Positions 8,589-19,930 are shown, numbered from the stretch's first letter. The stretch is DNA of 64,000 nucleotides from Marchantia polymorpha subsp. ruderalis (GCA_037833965.1 AP031354.1:18268001-18332000); one strand, 5' to 3'. The notes: generated by a model not told the origin, from the sequence alone. Numbers and translations: made by a program.

Positions 8589-11354
8589 TGTAATAACTCA
8601 CTAAAGGCTAAAACTGCAATATAGTGGTAGAAAGGTCGAACCCACAGGGACAGAGGAACACACAGGGTACAAAGTGTCACATTTAACAGACTATTGAGGA
8701 GTTTGAATTCTCAGGCGACTGTCACTCCCAGAAATACTGCAAGTGTCCACTCGGAGCGCACTCGGAGGTCGCACAGTGCAGCGTAACACACACACACACA
8801 CACACACACACCTGAAACTACAAAAAACACAACCCAGAGATCCGTTAGGACCTCTACTCAAGATTTCAGGGGGAAAGTCTCTCAAGAGTACACTCAGCGA
8901 AGCTGCGGGTAGTGACTCCCAATTCCGGCTTTTACAACACTTCCACTAGCTTGCTGCTAGCGTAGGAAACCCGGCTTGGACTGCCTACTTCGGATCGAAG
9001 TCACTCATACGCGGTGAACAACACTCTCAACTCACAAAACGCGCAGAGAACACAGGTCCGCACTGAAGGACTCACTGAGAAACATTCCAGTAACACAATA
9101 ACAGTCTATTGAAGAGTTTGAATTCTCAGGCACTTGTCATTCCCAGAAATACTATAAGGGTTACCCCAAAGGCACCTGCTGCAGCGTAACCTGAATTTAC
9201 AACCAAGGCTTACACGAAGTAACAAAACTTCACTTTGGCATTCAGGGGAAAAATCCCAAAGGAGTACAATCAGAAAGAAACACTCGAAGGTGTAGGGGCG
9301 AAACTGTTCAAGTATCTAACTAGTCACTGGCTTTGAGCATCGGCAGTCACCCGCAGGTGCAGATCCGAACTACTCAAGTCTCTAACCAATGTACTAGCTC
9401 TGAACATTCGGCCGAAGGCCTTCAGCTACAAAATGCGGAACGCTAAGTTGTAACTCCTCTTGCGTGGTGACAGAACTTAAGGACACAAACACGCAAAGAA
9501 AATGGGTTCCTGATCTGCACTTCTGAGTTTGGGAAAGAACCCCAGGCAAAACGCCTGGAACTATTTTATACCTTCTAAGTCCTAACTAGCACTACACTGC
9601 AATGCCATGGTGCGAGCCGCAACAGAACCTACACCTTAGGAGTCGGCGGCTGCCTTCCCCTCTAACTTACAACCTAAATCTAACCCTAACCCTAAATCTG
9701 AATCCTAAGCCTACTGTACAGAGCCGCCAACGCCTTCCCACCCAAGATCTGAGGTTGAAAATTTGCAGGCATGCGTGGCCGGCCGAGATCAACGGCCCCA
9801 CAAAATTTCAGATCCATCCGACCGTCCATCGCAAAGATATGGGCCCCGCAAGATCTCGGAACCTAGGTCAAAATTCCTTCTCCAAAATCCGAGGACTATG
9901 GGTCCCACGCGTCCTACACGCCAGCCGCCTACTCGCAGGCCGCCTTGGGCCGAAGGCCCCTCTAACTGTTAACGCCGAAGACCTCACGCCTAACCATGAC
10001 AGCCGCTTTCGACGCTCATAACTCATTGATGACTGATCCGTTTCAAGAGATCTTGGTCTCGTTGGAACCAGCTCGTTGAGTTCTTTCCAACGAGACCCGA
10101 ATCAAGTCAAACCGCTAAGAATTGAAAAGGATATGCCGGTTTTACTGTTTCGCCAAAGGCCTGCAACCGCCGAAGGCGTCCGTCCGCGCATCGGACAAAA
10201 GTTGATCTCCCTTCCGCGTAGGCGGAATTCCCGCCGGTGGCGAACTCCTTCCGCCTAAGGCGAACGTCTACGTATCTTCCGATAGTCATAACTCCCTAAG
10301 TCCTCATCCGTTCCAAGCGTTCTTGGGCTCGTTGGAACGAGCGTGTCGAGTTCTTTCCAACGACACCCTAACTAACGCAAACCGTTAAGAATTGAAAACG
10401 TTATCACGGTTTTTCCCTTCCGCCAAAGGCGTTTGCCTGTGCACAGGCCGTCCGCGTCGCAAGCCGCCTACTCGCAGGCGTCCGCGTCCGTCCGCGTCCG
10501 TACAAGTTCCAACCCCGAGGGCGCATTTCTAGGGCCGAAGGTGGATTTCCCGCCGACGCCGAAGCGCCTGTGCACAGGCGAACGCCTGTGCGTAGGCGAA
10601 CTTCGCGCTTACGTCCAAACCCTATTTCGTCTGTGCGCAGCCGAACTTCCTTCGTCCGCGCATAGGACAAAACTTTCTTCGCCCGTGAGAAGGCGGAAAG
10701 CTGAGTATCTTGCGACCTTCATAACTCCCGGAATTCTCCTTCGTTCGTGGCGTTCTTGGGCTCGTTAGAATCAGCGCGTTGAGCTCTTTCCAACGAGACC
10801 CTAACCAAGTCGAGGCGTTGCGAATTGAGAAAGTTATGAGGGATTCACTCTTCCGCCGAATGCACTTTCCTGCATCGCCGAAGGCGTTGACCCGAAGGCG
10901 TTGACCGAAGGCGTCTACCTCCCAAGGCGCATCTTCCGGCGGTTCTTCCGCCGAAGGCGTACCGCCAAAGTCGCTCTACCGCCGAAGGCCCCCCCATCAG
11001 TAACTTCCGACACTCATAACTCAGTGACCTCTCATCCGTTTCACAAGTTCTTGGGCTCGTTACAACGAGCGCGTCGAGCTCTTTCCAACGAAACCCTAAG
11101 CAACTCAAAACGTTACAAATTGAAAAAGTTATGAGTGATCTACCGCCGAAGGTGCTCGAAGCGGATCCTGCAGCATGAACCGCCCGTTCCGTCCCAAGAG
11201 TCCCACTGTGGCCTAAGCCCAAAACCCCTTGACTGTCCTTGATCCTCTTTTGACTCTGGTTTCGTGTACCAATTACTATTTACAGCTGCTGCCGCGGTAC
11301 TTACTATTCAAAAATGTTTTAGTTCCGACAAAAAACAAAAAGTGGGTTACCACA
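8589..11354 (-). mobile_element. Solo LTR D, short ORF-less type (2,766 bp)
   Basis: A complete LTR in minus orientation with TSD GGATT. R-U5 occupies 8589-9570 and U3 9571-11354. As in LTR B, U3 has no protein frame but has the ~125-bp modules, palindromes and a telomere-like tract (9673-9696). The CA/GT microsatellite at 8786-8810 is longer than in other copies. It is somewhat shorter than B through loss of U3 units. Inserted in LTR C. Confidence 0.92.
9564..9570 (-). promoter_or_regulatory. TATA box of LTR D
   Basis: TATAAAA on the minus strand, followed by the CCAGGCG...CGCCTGG-type hairpin, at the same distance from the LTR 3' end as in LTR B. Confidence 0.75.
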
Positions 11355-11939
11355 GGATTCGCGACTCAGTTGGGTCCTCACCTAACGGTGATGCGCTTGC
11401 GCCGAAGGCGCCGTACAAGTTCCAACCCCGAAGGCGGATTTCTAGGGCCGAAGACGGGTTTCCCGCCTACGTCCAACTCATTTCGCCTATGCGTAGGCGA
11501 ACTTCCCTCGCCTATGCATAGGCGAAAGTCTTTGTATCTTTCGACCGTCACAACTCCCTGAGTCCTGATCCGTTCCGGGCGTTCTTGGGCTCGTTAGAAT
11601 CAGCGCGTCAAGCTCTTTCCAACGAGATCCTAACCAAGTCAAGGCGTTTGCGAATTGCATAGATTCTGAGGGATTCCTCTAGCGCCAAAGGCGTATCGCC
11701 GAAGGCGGATTATGCGCCTTGCGCCGAAGGAGAACTCCTTCACAGCCCATCGTTCAGGGCGGCGCCTGTTCCGGACATTGCGCCCAACTCCTGGATTCTA
11801 CGAGATTCTACAAGATTCTCAGAGATCATCCAGTTTCACTCTATTTAAATGTACCGATCGCTTTTTACATTGCTGCCGCGGTACAGTTTTCCAAAAATGT
11901 TTCAAATTCCGCAAAAATACCAAAAAAAGGGTTACCACA

Positions 11940-12302
11940 GTACACTAGCTCTGAACATTTGGTCGAAGGACTTCAGCTACAAAATGAGGTATCTTCGTCA
12001 AGCTGTAGCTCCTCTTGCGTGGTGACAAAACTAAGGACACAAACACGTAGAGAAAATGAGTTCTTGATCTGCACTTCCGAAACTGGAAGAATCCCAAGGC
12101 AAGACGCCTTGAACTACTTTATACCCTGTGAGATCCTAACTAACACTCTACACTACACTACACTGCATGTCATTTGCTATGCCTCCTGCGCGACGGACTA
12201 CCGCGCATTAATTCCCTACCCGACCAGTCGTCGACTCTGCTGCGCAACCCAGCCGTCGAAGCACCTCGGTCACCTCTGCCTCAAGGCTCGCTATGGCGTC
12301 TC
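11940..12302 (-). mobile_element. LTR fragment E (R-U5 start and end of U3 frame)
   Basis: A minus-strand piece of a diverged family 1 LTR: the beginning of R-U5 (from CTAGCTCTGAACATTTGG), a TATA box at 12117-12123 and the last codons of a U3 reading frame up to 12302. LTR C is inserted on its left side and LTR F on its right, so both ends are cut. It has no intact coding sequence. Confidence 0.7.
12117..12123 (-). promoter_or_regulatory. TATA box of LTR fragment E
   Basis: TATAAAG on the minus strand followed by a short AAGGCG/CGCCTT hairpin, in the equivalent position to the other LTR promoters. Confidence 0.55.
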
Positions 12303-14312
12303 TGTGGTAACCCACTTTTTGTTTTTGTGCGGAATTTAAAACATTTTTGGAAAACAGTACCGCATCAGCGACTGTAAATAGAAATCAGTACACTTAAATA
12401 GAGTGAAAATGGATGATCGCGGGTCTTGTAGAATCTCGTAGAATCCAAGAGTTGGGCGCAATGTCCAAGACAAGCGCCCGGGCCCGAACAACCGATTCTG
12501 AGGGGAATCTCCTTTGGCGCAAGGCGGAGGATACGCCTTCGGCGCTAGAAGGCTTCGGCGCTAGGGAAATTCCTCAAAAACTTATTCAATTCATAACACC
12601 TTGACTTGATTGGGGTCTCGTTGGAAAGAGCTCAACGCGCTCGTTCTAACGAGCCCAAGAACGATGGGAAGGGATGAGAGATCAATAAGTTACAAGTGTC
12701 GAAAGTTACTGAGAGGGAGCGCCTTCGGCGGAAGGGCTACGTCGACGGACGAGCCGCCTTCGGCCCAAGGGTCAACGCCTTCGGCGGAAAACTCCTTTGT
12801 ACGAGCGCCTTCGGCGCCAGCGCATCAAGATTAGGTCAACGCCTTCGGGGCAAGCGACTCCGTACGGTCCGCCTTCGGCCAAACGCCTTCGGCGGTACGA
12901 ACACGTGCGCCTTTGGCGAAACGGAACTCTTGCGGCAAAAGCGCCTTCGGAGGGACAAGAAAGATCAACAGAAAGGACAAGACCAATTGACTATGGTCAA
13001 CGCCTTCGGCTCAAGTGCCTTTGGCGCTGCGCTTACGTCGACGGACGTCTTCATGGATACGCCTTCGGCGCTGCGGGTCAACGCCTTCTGCGGAAGATGT
13101 ACGCCTTCGGCCGTAAGCCTTTGACGGAACGCCTCCAAGCCGGCGCAACAATCAAGTGGGTCGATCCCCACGCCAAGTGTCAAAGATGAAATCTTGTGAG
13201 CCGAAGGCGGGCGACTCATTCTTGGAATTGCGATTTTGATTTCTCGCGAGAGCTGAGCGCGTACGCAAATTGGCAGAGAGAAATCAGAGAAGAAGGCAAC
13301 GCGCGGAGAATTGCAAGTCAGAGCGAGAGCTAAGTGCGCGACCGCGGGAATTGCTTGATAGTGAGAGTTCGCGGAGAGATCACGTCCGCGTACTAGGAGC
13401 AAGGAGCTAGCGGAAGAAAGTCACGGACTTCTGAAGTACGATCGGAAATTTCAAGAACGCAATGTCGAAGGCGACGCAGCTGCGGATGATTCCGCAGAAG
13501 CTACCGCAGATTGGGCTGCGCGCTTTCCAGCACGAGCTGACTGCGGTGAAGCTCAATTTCCTCATGTGGAGGTGGAATTACGTGTGCAAGGACATGGTGC
13601 GCGAGTGGCAGAAGTACAGAGACCAACCTACGCGCGGATTTTGACCGCACGTAGAGTGATGGGTCATCGGTGACTGGGAACAAGTGTTGGGAAGATACGC
13701 GGGAGAGGACGGGCATCTCCTATTCGAGAGTGAAAGCATCAAGGTCACGAAGGAGCAGTAGATTCCCTTCGCGGCCCTTTTCAAGAGCAGCAAGTCCAGC
13801 AAGAACGGGTACAAGACCCGGGACTACAAGGATCGCTACCGCAGAAATGTCGCGGTAGCACTTTTCCAGCTCTTGCAGCCGCACAGGACCACCTACATCA
13901 CTTCTTGGCAGGTGGCATTCGTGGAGCTGGCGTTGGCCGGAGCTCCAATTCATTGGGCTCGCATCCTGTGGAAGATAAGGAGGCAGCATGCGTTTGAGGA
14001 GAAGGGTGGATCGATCAATCACCTCTCCCCCTTCTTGATCAATTTCTATCAGTCGATGGGTTGTCTAACCGCGACCGAGCGAGTGCAATTTCCATTGCTG
14101 TCACGCAGCAATCCGGGGCGGTACGTGAAGAACGTCGAGGTTAACACTGACGAAGACGAGACTCCTACCTGCACGCCATCAGCCCAACCGAGAGCTGAAG
14201 GAGAATCGCCCGCTGCACGAGTGCTGCGGAAGCGAAGATGGGAAGGAGGAGCAGAGAAAGGCCAACACCGCGATTCGGCTGCTCTCAAACGGAAGCGGCC
14301 ACTGCACGAGCT
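12303..14312 (+). mobile_element. Diverged giant LTR F (5' part)
   Basis: Begins TGTGGTAACCCAC at 12303, inside fragment E, and is cut at 14312 by the insertion of LTR G. Bases 12303-13461 are U3 with GCCTTCGGC-rich palindromes and one ~125-bp module and no credible gene. The rest is a broken U3 protein gene. Its sequence is close to copy C, so it is an older subfamily member. Confidence 0.75.
13462..14312 (+). pseudogene. Broken U3 protein gene of LTR F (N-terminal half)
   Basis: It starts with ATG at 13462 and shows the conserved domain (LPQIGLRAFQHELTA, NYVCKDMVREW), meets an in-frame TGA near 13644 after QPTRGF, has a further in-frame TAG near 13759, and resumes clearly from 13873 (HRTTYITSWQVAFVE, FEEKGGSINHLSPFLINFY, PGRYVKN) to 14312, where LTR G interrupts it. 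The C-terminal Pro-rich and coiled-coil regions are absent. It is not expressible as a full protein. Confidence 0.75.
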
Positions 14313-15005
14313 TGTGGTACCCCACTTTTGGTATTTTTGCGGAATTTAAAACATTTTTGGAAAACTGTACCGCGGCAGCAGTGTAAATAGCCATCAGTGC
14401 ATCAAAATAGAGTGAAACTGGATGATCTCGGAGAATCTCGAAGAATCTCGTAGGAGTACCCCTTCGGCGCAAGGCGCATAATCCGGCTTCGGCGCTGGAG
14501 AAATCCCTCAGAATCTAATCCATTCCCAAACGCCTTGACTTGGTTAGGGTTTCGTTGGAAAGAGCTTGACGCGCTGATACTAACGAGCTCAAGAACGCCT
14601 GGAACGGATGAGGACTCAGGGAATTGCAACGGTCGAAAGATACGAAGATCTTCGCCTACGCATAGGCGAAATAGGCGCTTCGGCGTCGGTGGGAAGTCCG
14701 CCTTTGGCCCTAGAAATCCGCCTTCGGGGTTGGAACTTGTACGGCGCCTTCGGCGCCAGCGCATCACGGTTGGGTGAGGACCCAACGGAGTAGTAAAATC
14801 CGTATGGACCGTACGGACTGTACGGACGGAACGGACAAGTGCGCTTTCGGCCGGTCGGGGTTACGAAGACAAGAGCGCCGACGGAGAGGCGAGAGAGATG
14901 GACAGACTGGACGGAGTCCGTTGACCGCGGTCAACGCCTTCGGCACAGCCGCCTTCGGCGCTGCGCCTACGGCAAGGTCTTTGCGCGGACGAACGTCCTG
15001 TGTGC

Positions 15006-15009
15006 GGAC
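15006..15009. repeat. 4-bp target-site duplication GGAC of family 2 solo LTR (mate 15779-15782)
   Basis: GGAC flanks the insert on both sides. Removing one copy restores GTGTGCGGACGG, as found in the equivalent U3 position of copy C. Confidence 0.7.
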
Positions 15010-15778
15010 TGCAACCTCCGGGCTGACTCTCACTCAGGTTTACCTCAGATGGCTTTTCGGTAGCTCATCATGATTCTAGAAGACTAGGATTCCGCATCAT
15101 ACTCATAAGCTAAACACCCTCTCACACAATCTCTCAAGGTATCACTCCAACTAATACACTCATCGACACTCCAAGGTACTGAAAATTCGTCACTCTTTCA
15201 TATATGAAACAAGTCTACATATGAACTCTCCAAACTTGCTTGAGGGGCTCTTCCCTACCTCTCTATATATACTACTTGAGAATTTACCATAGTAACAAAT
15301 GGTAATTTCTATCTAACTTACTTTTACGAAGATAAACCATAGTAAGGTTGACTAGTTATCAATATGTGGCAACATGCCATTGGCCCCTTAAACCTTCTAG
15401 ATGTTTACTAATCCCTAGATTGAGGTGGCGACATGCCATTTGTGCCTTTCCAACTTCTAGAACTTCCACTTTCCACTAAGTCAACATAAGACTTAGTCTA
15501 ACCAATGGAATACTCCTTACTTTAGTCAAACCAATCAAAACTAAACATGAAGTTCAAAAGTCTTTTCTCTTGGAATCTAGACTTTTGTACAAGACAAAAT
15601 AGAAGTGCTCACTCAAATCTTCTAGAACTTCTCTAGTTATTCCGCCAAGTATAGACATTATAGCTAAACTAGCTAGACTTAGTCATAACTAGCTAGATTT
15701 AGTCATAACTATACTAACCATGATTAATTCCTTGGCTAATTCTAGTTTTATTTCACACATGCAATATCTAGTCTTACA
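15010..15778 (-). mobile_element. Family 2 solo LTR (769 bp)
   Basis: An AT-rich LTR, TGTAAGACTAG...GGAGGTTGCA on the minus strand, flanked by GGAC. Bases 15540-15778 match the LTR piece that directly follows the family 2 PPT at 18849-19085, which identifies the family. A candidate TATA box lies at 15263-15271 (minus), implying about 500 bp of U3 and 260 bp of R-U5. It contains no reading frame. Confidence 0.85.
15263..15271 (-). promoter_or_regulatory. Candidate TATA box of family 2 LTR
   Basis: TATATATAG on the minus strand, the only strong TATA-like sequence at a promoter-like position in this LTR. Confidence 0.5.
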
Positions 15779-15866
15779 GGACGGAATTTGCCTACACATA
15801 GGCAAGCGCTTACGCACTTGCAGATGAAGTTCTGCGCCGGCGGAAACTCCGCCGGGGATTCCGCCC

Positions 15867-17790
15867 ACGCAGGGTGGCTGCGCCGGGTTTGATTGTGCAT
15901 CGCGCACCGAAATTTCATCCCGCGGACAGTCACTCCGCTCCTCCGTCCGTTGCTGCTCCCTCGATCGGTCCGCGGGGGCTGTGCTTGGCCTGTGCGCAGG
16001 CGCAAGAGCCGGCGCCTTGTCCGCCACTTGCGCAGCGCCGCGGACGTCCGTCGCCAAAGGCGACATGGCCGGGGGCCGCTCGCCTGATGTCCCTTGGCCC
16101 TTAGGCCCTACCGCCGAAGGCGCATCTACCGGCGGATTACCCGCCAATGGTGCGGCCTCCGCACGCTCCCTGCTCGCCTCTCCTCGGCTCGAAGGCCCTG
16201 GCGCCGAAGGCGCAAATCGCGGCGCGTTGTGCGCCGGAGGGTCTGGCCCCGAAGGCCGGTATCTCGTAGGCGGATCTTCCGCCGGCTCCTTCCCCTTCCT
16301 ACGTTGGAATGGGGGTGATTCCTGCCTGTGCACAGGCGGCACGTGTGGAGGTGACCTGCGCACAAGCGGACTGCTTTTCCCACGCGTAGGCGTAGGTCCA
16401 CGTCCGCTTGTGGTCGTCTATCCGCGGAGGCTCGTCCGTCCGCGGAGTCTCGCCTGTGCGCAAACGGAACACCTGTCCGCAACGCACGTGGTAACTCCGG
16501 AGGCCCTTGGCCCGTAGGTGGCCTCCCGTCCGTCGAGGCTGCAGCGTGGTCCGTTGCTCCTGCGGACGTCCGCGCTCCCTCGTTCCTCTCTGGCGACGCA
16601 CTTCCTTTCTCTGTGGCAATCGTCGCCGTATCCGCGCTGTTGGCTGGTAACACCAGCCTGCGCGCTTTCTGCTTCGGCCGGCTGTATGACTCGTACAACG
16701 GCCGCGGTCGAATGGGAGTAGACGGTTCTTGATGCTGCTCTTCTTCGGACTCCTCTCTCCATCGCCGCTTCCGCGGCGCTCGTGCTGCAGGAGTATCCCT
16801 CCCTTCGTCCCTCCTCCTTGACGGAGTAGAAGTCGGTGACTCCTCTGCATAAGTGTCGATCTCATTCTACCGCACATACTTCCCGGGATGGTCGACGGAC
16901 AACGGCGGAAAACGCGCAAGCTCCGCCGCGGTCAAACAATTTCGCTGTCGATAAAAATTGATGAGGAAAGGAGAGAGATGGTTTAGAGTTCCCCCCTTCT
17001 CCTCAAAAGTGTGCTGTCGCATCACCCTGTGCAGGATGCTCGCCCAGTGAATTGGAGTTCCCTCGATGATGCACTCCACAAAAGAGACCTGCCACAACGT
17101 GATATAGCAGGCGCGGTGTGGCTACAGTAATTGCAGCAGCGCCGCGGACAAAGTCCGGCGGAATCGATCCTTGTAATCGCGGGTCCTGTACCCATTCTTG
17201 GTAGAACTCCTGTTCTTGAACGGCTCCAAAAATTGTGCCTCTTCCTGCTTGGTCACCTTGACGCTCTCACTATCGAAGAGGAGGTGCCCTGGCATGCCGG
17301 CACATCTCCCCAATGCCTGCGCCCAATCTTGGACTGTCCACCGATCAACATGCGGACGCAATCCGTGCGAAGGTGGCCCCTGTGGCTCTAGCCACTCGCG
17401 CACCATATCCGCACAGATGTAGTTCCATCCCCATAGCAAGAAATCGAGCTTTCTTGCTATCAGGCGCTCCTCGAAAGCGCGCAGCCCGTTCTGTGGTAGA
17501 CGGAGTGGCAGCATCCGCAATCGGCCCGGTCTCGTCATTGCGTTCTTGGAGTTCGCCCGCCCGCTCATTCTACTTCCGCTCCGCTCGAGCTCCTTTCTTC
17601 CTCGACAAACTCTAATCGCCCTCAATTCCAAATCACGCGCACTCACTTCTCCCTCAATCACCAAGAAATCCTCTGCGCGGCGATGTCGAGAATGCTTAGC
17701 AGCCAGCAGATGGACGCGCGCAGCTCGCACTAGAGAATGGAATCGCGAATTCAAGAATGGGACGCTCTCCGCCTCCCGGTCGAAGGTCAT
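15867..17790 (-). pseudogene. Broken U3 protein gene of LTR H
   Basis: ATG at 17790 (MTFDREAESV). The N-terminal domain is readable for about 222 codons to an in-frame TAG near 17122 (LLQLL then stop, where intact copies have Gln-Pro-His). Further breaks lie near 16868 and beyond, and the frame ends at the rearranged junction at 15867 within the Pro-rich part (RDAQSNPAQPP). The C-terminal acidic and coiled-coil parts are missing. Confidence 0.75.
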
Positions 17791-18809
17791 GGTCGGCTCT
17801 TGCTCGTGAAGGACGACTCAATTGATGGCCGCGCCGGCTCTACGCTGAAACGGTCTCTGCTCTCACGCGCGGCTTCACGCTCCGCCGTTGCCGATTAAAC
17901 TCTCACGCTCGAATTGGCGAATTTGAACTCCGCGAGCGTACTACGCTGCGGACATGGGTGCGCAGCGCCGAAGGCGGATTTTCCGCCTTGCGCGGTACAC
18001 TCGTTCCTACCGCTCCTCAGCCAATCCTCTTCTGCCTCGGCGCGTGTGTCCGCATGTCGGACAAAAGTTCATATCCCGCCTGCGCGCAGGCGGACTCCTC
18101 GGCGGATTCTCCGCCGGCGCGGAACTTCACCCTCCTGTGCACAGGCGCTCGCCTGTGCGCAGGCGAAGTCCGTCCGCGCCGATGCGCTGGCGCGGAAGGC
18201 GTTGACCGCGGTCAACCACCTCCGTCCAGACTTTCCGTTCCTTGTCTCTCCGTCGGCGCTCTCGCCGCCGCAACTCCGTCCGTTCCAGAGCGCATCCATC
18301 CGTCCCGTCCGTGCAGTCCGCACGGTCCGTACGGATTTTACTATTCTGGCGGCTCCTTGCTCGTCCGCGGCGCTGCGCTGGCGCAGAAGGCGCCGTACAA
18401 TTTCTACCTCACAAGGCGCATTTCTAGGGCCCAAGGCGGATTTTCCGCCGACGCCGAAGCGCCTGTGCACAGGCGCACGCCTGTGCATAGGCAAACTTCG
18501 CGCCACCTCAAAAACCCTATTCCGCCTGTGCGCAAGCGGACTTCCTTCGTCCGCGCATAGGACAAAACTTCTCCGCATGTGCATAGGCGAAGAGCTGAGT
18601 ATCTTACAACCTTCATAACTCCCGGAGTCCTTATCCGTTGTGGGCGTTCTTGGGTTCGTTGGAATCAGCGCGTCGAGCTCTTTCCAACGAGACCCTAGCT
18701 AAGTCAAGACGTTTGGGGGCTGACCTAAATATGAAGGATTTCCCTACCGCCGCGGACGCAGCTCCGAAGGCGGGTTTTGCGCCTTGCGCCGTAGGGATCC
18801 TAACTGCAG

Positions 18810-18848
18810 AGCTCGCAGGGAGGGTAGAAAGTGCCCTCCCTGCGAGCT
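18810..18848. repeat. 15-bp inverted repeat at the H / family 2 junction
   Basis: AGCTCGCAGGGAGGG (18810-18824) and its reverse complement (18834-18848) surround a 9-base loop. The right arm matches the forward-strand sequence of the same LTR region, so this looks like a foldback junction rather than an LTR feature. Confidence 0.7.
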
Positions 18849-19085
18849 AGAACATGAAGTTCAAAAGTCTTTTCTCTTGGAATCTAGACTTTTGTACAAG
18901 ACAAAATAGAAGTGCTCACTCAAATCTTCTAGAACTTCTCTAGTTATTCCGCCAAGTATAGACATTATAGCTAAACTAGCTAGACTTAGTCATAACTAGC
19001 TAGATTTAGTCATAACTATACTAACCATGATTAATTCCTTGGCTAATTCTAGTTTTATTTCACACATGCAATATCTGGTCTTACA
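18849..19085 (-). mobile_element. 3' LTR fragment of the family 2 element
   Basis: Begins TGTAAGACCAG at 19085, directly after the PPT, and matches 15540-15778. Only about 237 bp remain; the rest is lost at the junction with LTR H. Confidence 0.8.
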
Positions 19086-19099
19086 TTTACCCCCGGACC
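19086..19099 (-). promoter_or_regulatory. Polypurine tract of family 2
   Basis: GGTCCGGGGGTAAA on the minus strand directly abuts the LTR 5' end TGTAAGACC. It would prime plus-strand DNA synthesis. It is interrupted by CC, so it is a modest PPT, but the position is exact. Confidence 0.65.
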
Positions 19100-19105
19100 A
19101 AGACT

Positions 19106-19930
19106 TCACTGCGCCCTCGGAGTGAAAGAATCTGATTTTCGATGGAATAATTTCAACTTGTCGTGGTTGACTCGATCGAAGTGACGTCCTCCTAACTCCT
19201 TGATATCATAAGTAAAGTTTCCCCACACCTTCTCAACTATGAAAGGTCCAAAATACTTAGGAAGAAACTTTTTCCTAGCTCTCTTGTATCTAATTGCATC
19301 AAAGAGCATCACCCAATCACCTTCCTTGAATGGCTTGAAGTTCGGGTTTCCACTTCGTTTGTCGTGATACTTTTTCTGCAACTGTTGAGCCCGCTCCACT
19401 CGTACCATGGCTAGTGCTCGAGCTTCCTCCAACTCCATGAATTGTTGTTGGCGAGACTTGATGGCTTCTGTTCCATTTGATTTCTTCAACCTTTGTTGGA
19501 TTGTCACGAAAGTAGTCAAGTCAAATTGTATTGGGAGCTTTGACTCAACTCCATACACCATCCGAAAAGGTGAATATCCGGTAGATGTTTTCCAAGTCGT
19601 TCGATACTCCCACAAGATAGCATGCAACCTCTTGTCCCAGTTTTGCTTGCTCCCGTCCATGTCTGCATCCTTGGCCAACATCATACAAAGAGTGTAGTTG
19701 GTCCGCTCCGCCAATCCATTAGCATTGGGTTTGTAGGAAGTGGTCACTCGAGACTTGATGGAAAAATGATCTAACATTGCTTGGATCATACTTCCCACAA
19801 ACTCTCCTCCTCTATCCAACACTAACTCCAAAGGACAACCAAATCTGGTTATGATTCTCTCATACAAAAACCTACCAACCTCCTTCTCATTAGTAGATTT
19901 TAGTGGCCTTGCCTTGCGAAATAAGTTCAT
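19106..19930 (-). pseudogene. Family 2 integrase, catalytic core and C-terminal part
   Basis: Continues the integrase after a frame-breaking foldback at 19918-20009. The second catalytic Asp is in VLDRGGEF and the catalytic Glu in NGLAERTNY, with DD35E spacing. The C-terminal domain has the GPF motif (KYFGPFIVEKV) typical of Ty3/gypsy integrases, and no chromodomain follows. It ends about 6 bp before the PPT. The first catalytic Asp is in the preceding segment. Integrase would insert the cDNA copy; this one cannot be made as an intact protein. Confidence 0.85.

Larger units (their letters stand above)
4047..11354. repeat. 7.3-kb imperfect palindrome formed by LTRs B (+) and D (-)
   Basis: LTR B (4047-7068, plus) and LTR D (8589-11354, minus) are closely similar and face each other with their 3' ends inward, separated by 1.5 kb of host LTR C. 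Because each has its own target duplication (CCGCA, GGATT), the palindrome arose from two independent insertions, not from a foldback transposon. Confidence 0.85.
3855..11939 (-). mobile_element. Old giant LTR copy C, host of insertions B and D
   Basis: A diverged family 1 LTR in minus orientation whose 5' terminus (ending plus-strand GGTTACCACA) is at 11939. It is present as three pieces: 3855-4046, 7069-8588 and 11355-11939. When the solo LTRs B and D and one copy of each target duplication are removed, the pieces read continuously through the same U3 frame. Its 3' part is cut off at 3855 by copy A. The piece 11360-11939 and 8110-8588 are palindrome-rich U3 without a gene. Its divergence from A, K and M and its broken frame indicate that it is older than its inserts. 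Confidence 0.8.
14313..15866 (+). mobile_element. Giant LTR fragment G (U3 5' part, interrupted by a family 2 solo LTR)
   Basis: Begins TGTGGTACCCCAC at 14313 inside LTR F. Only palindrome-rich upstream U3 is present (14313-15009 and 15779-about 15866), with GTACGGAC repeats near 14803-14833 and no gene. A family 2 solo LTR splits it. At about 15866 it joins, head to head, minus-strand LTR H in the middle of that copy's reading frame, so the remainder of G is missing. Confidence 0.75.
15867..18848 (-). mobile_element. Giant LTR fragment H (U3)
   Basis: Minus-strand U3 of the J/L/P subfamily. The reading frame occupies 15867-17790 and palindrome-rich upstream U3 17791-18824. Both ends are rearranged: the lower end is joined head to head with LTR G at about 15866, and the upper end stops about 180 bp short of the expected TGTGG terminus in a small inverted repeat (18810-18848) adjoining a family 2 LTR piece. 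Confidence 0.75.

Noticed and set aside
4047-11354. Foldback transposon
   Set aside because: Each arm has its own different TSD (CCGCA and GGATT), so these are two insertions.
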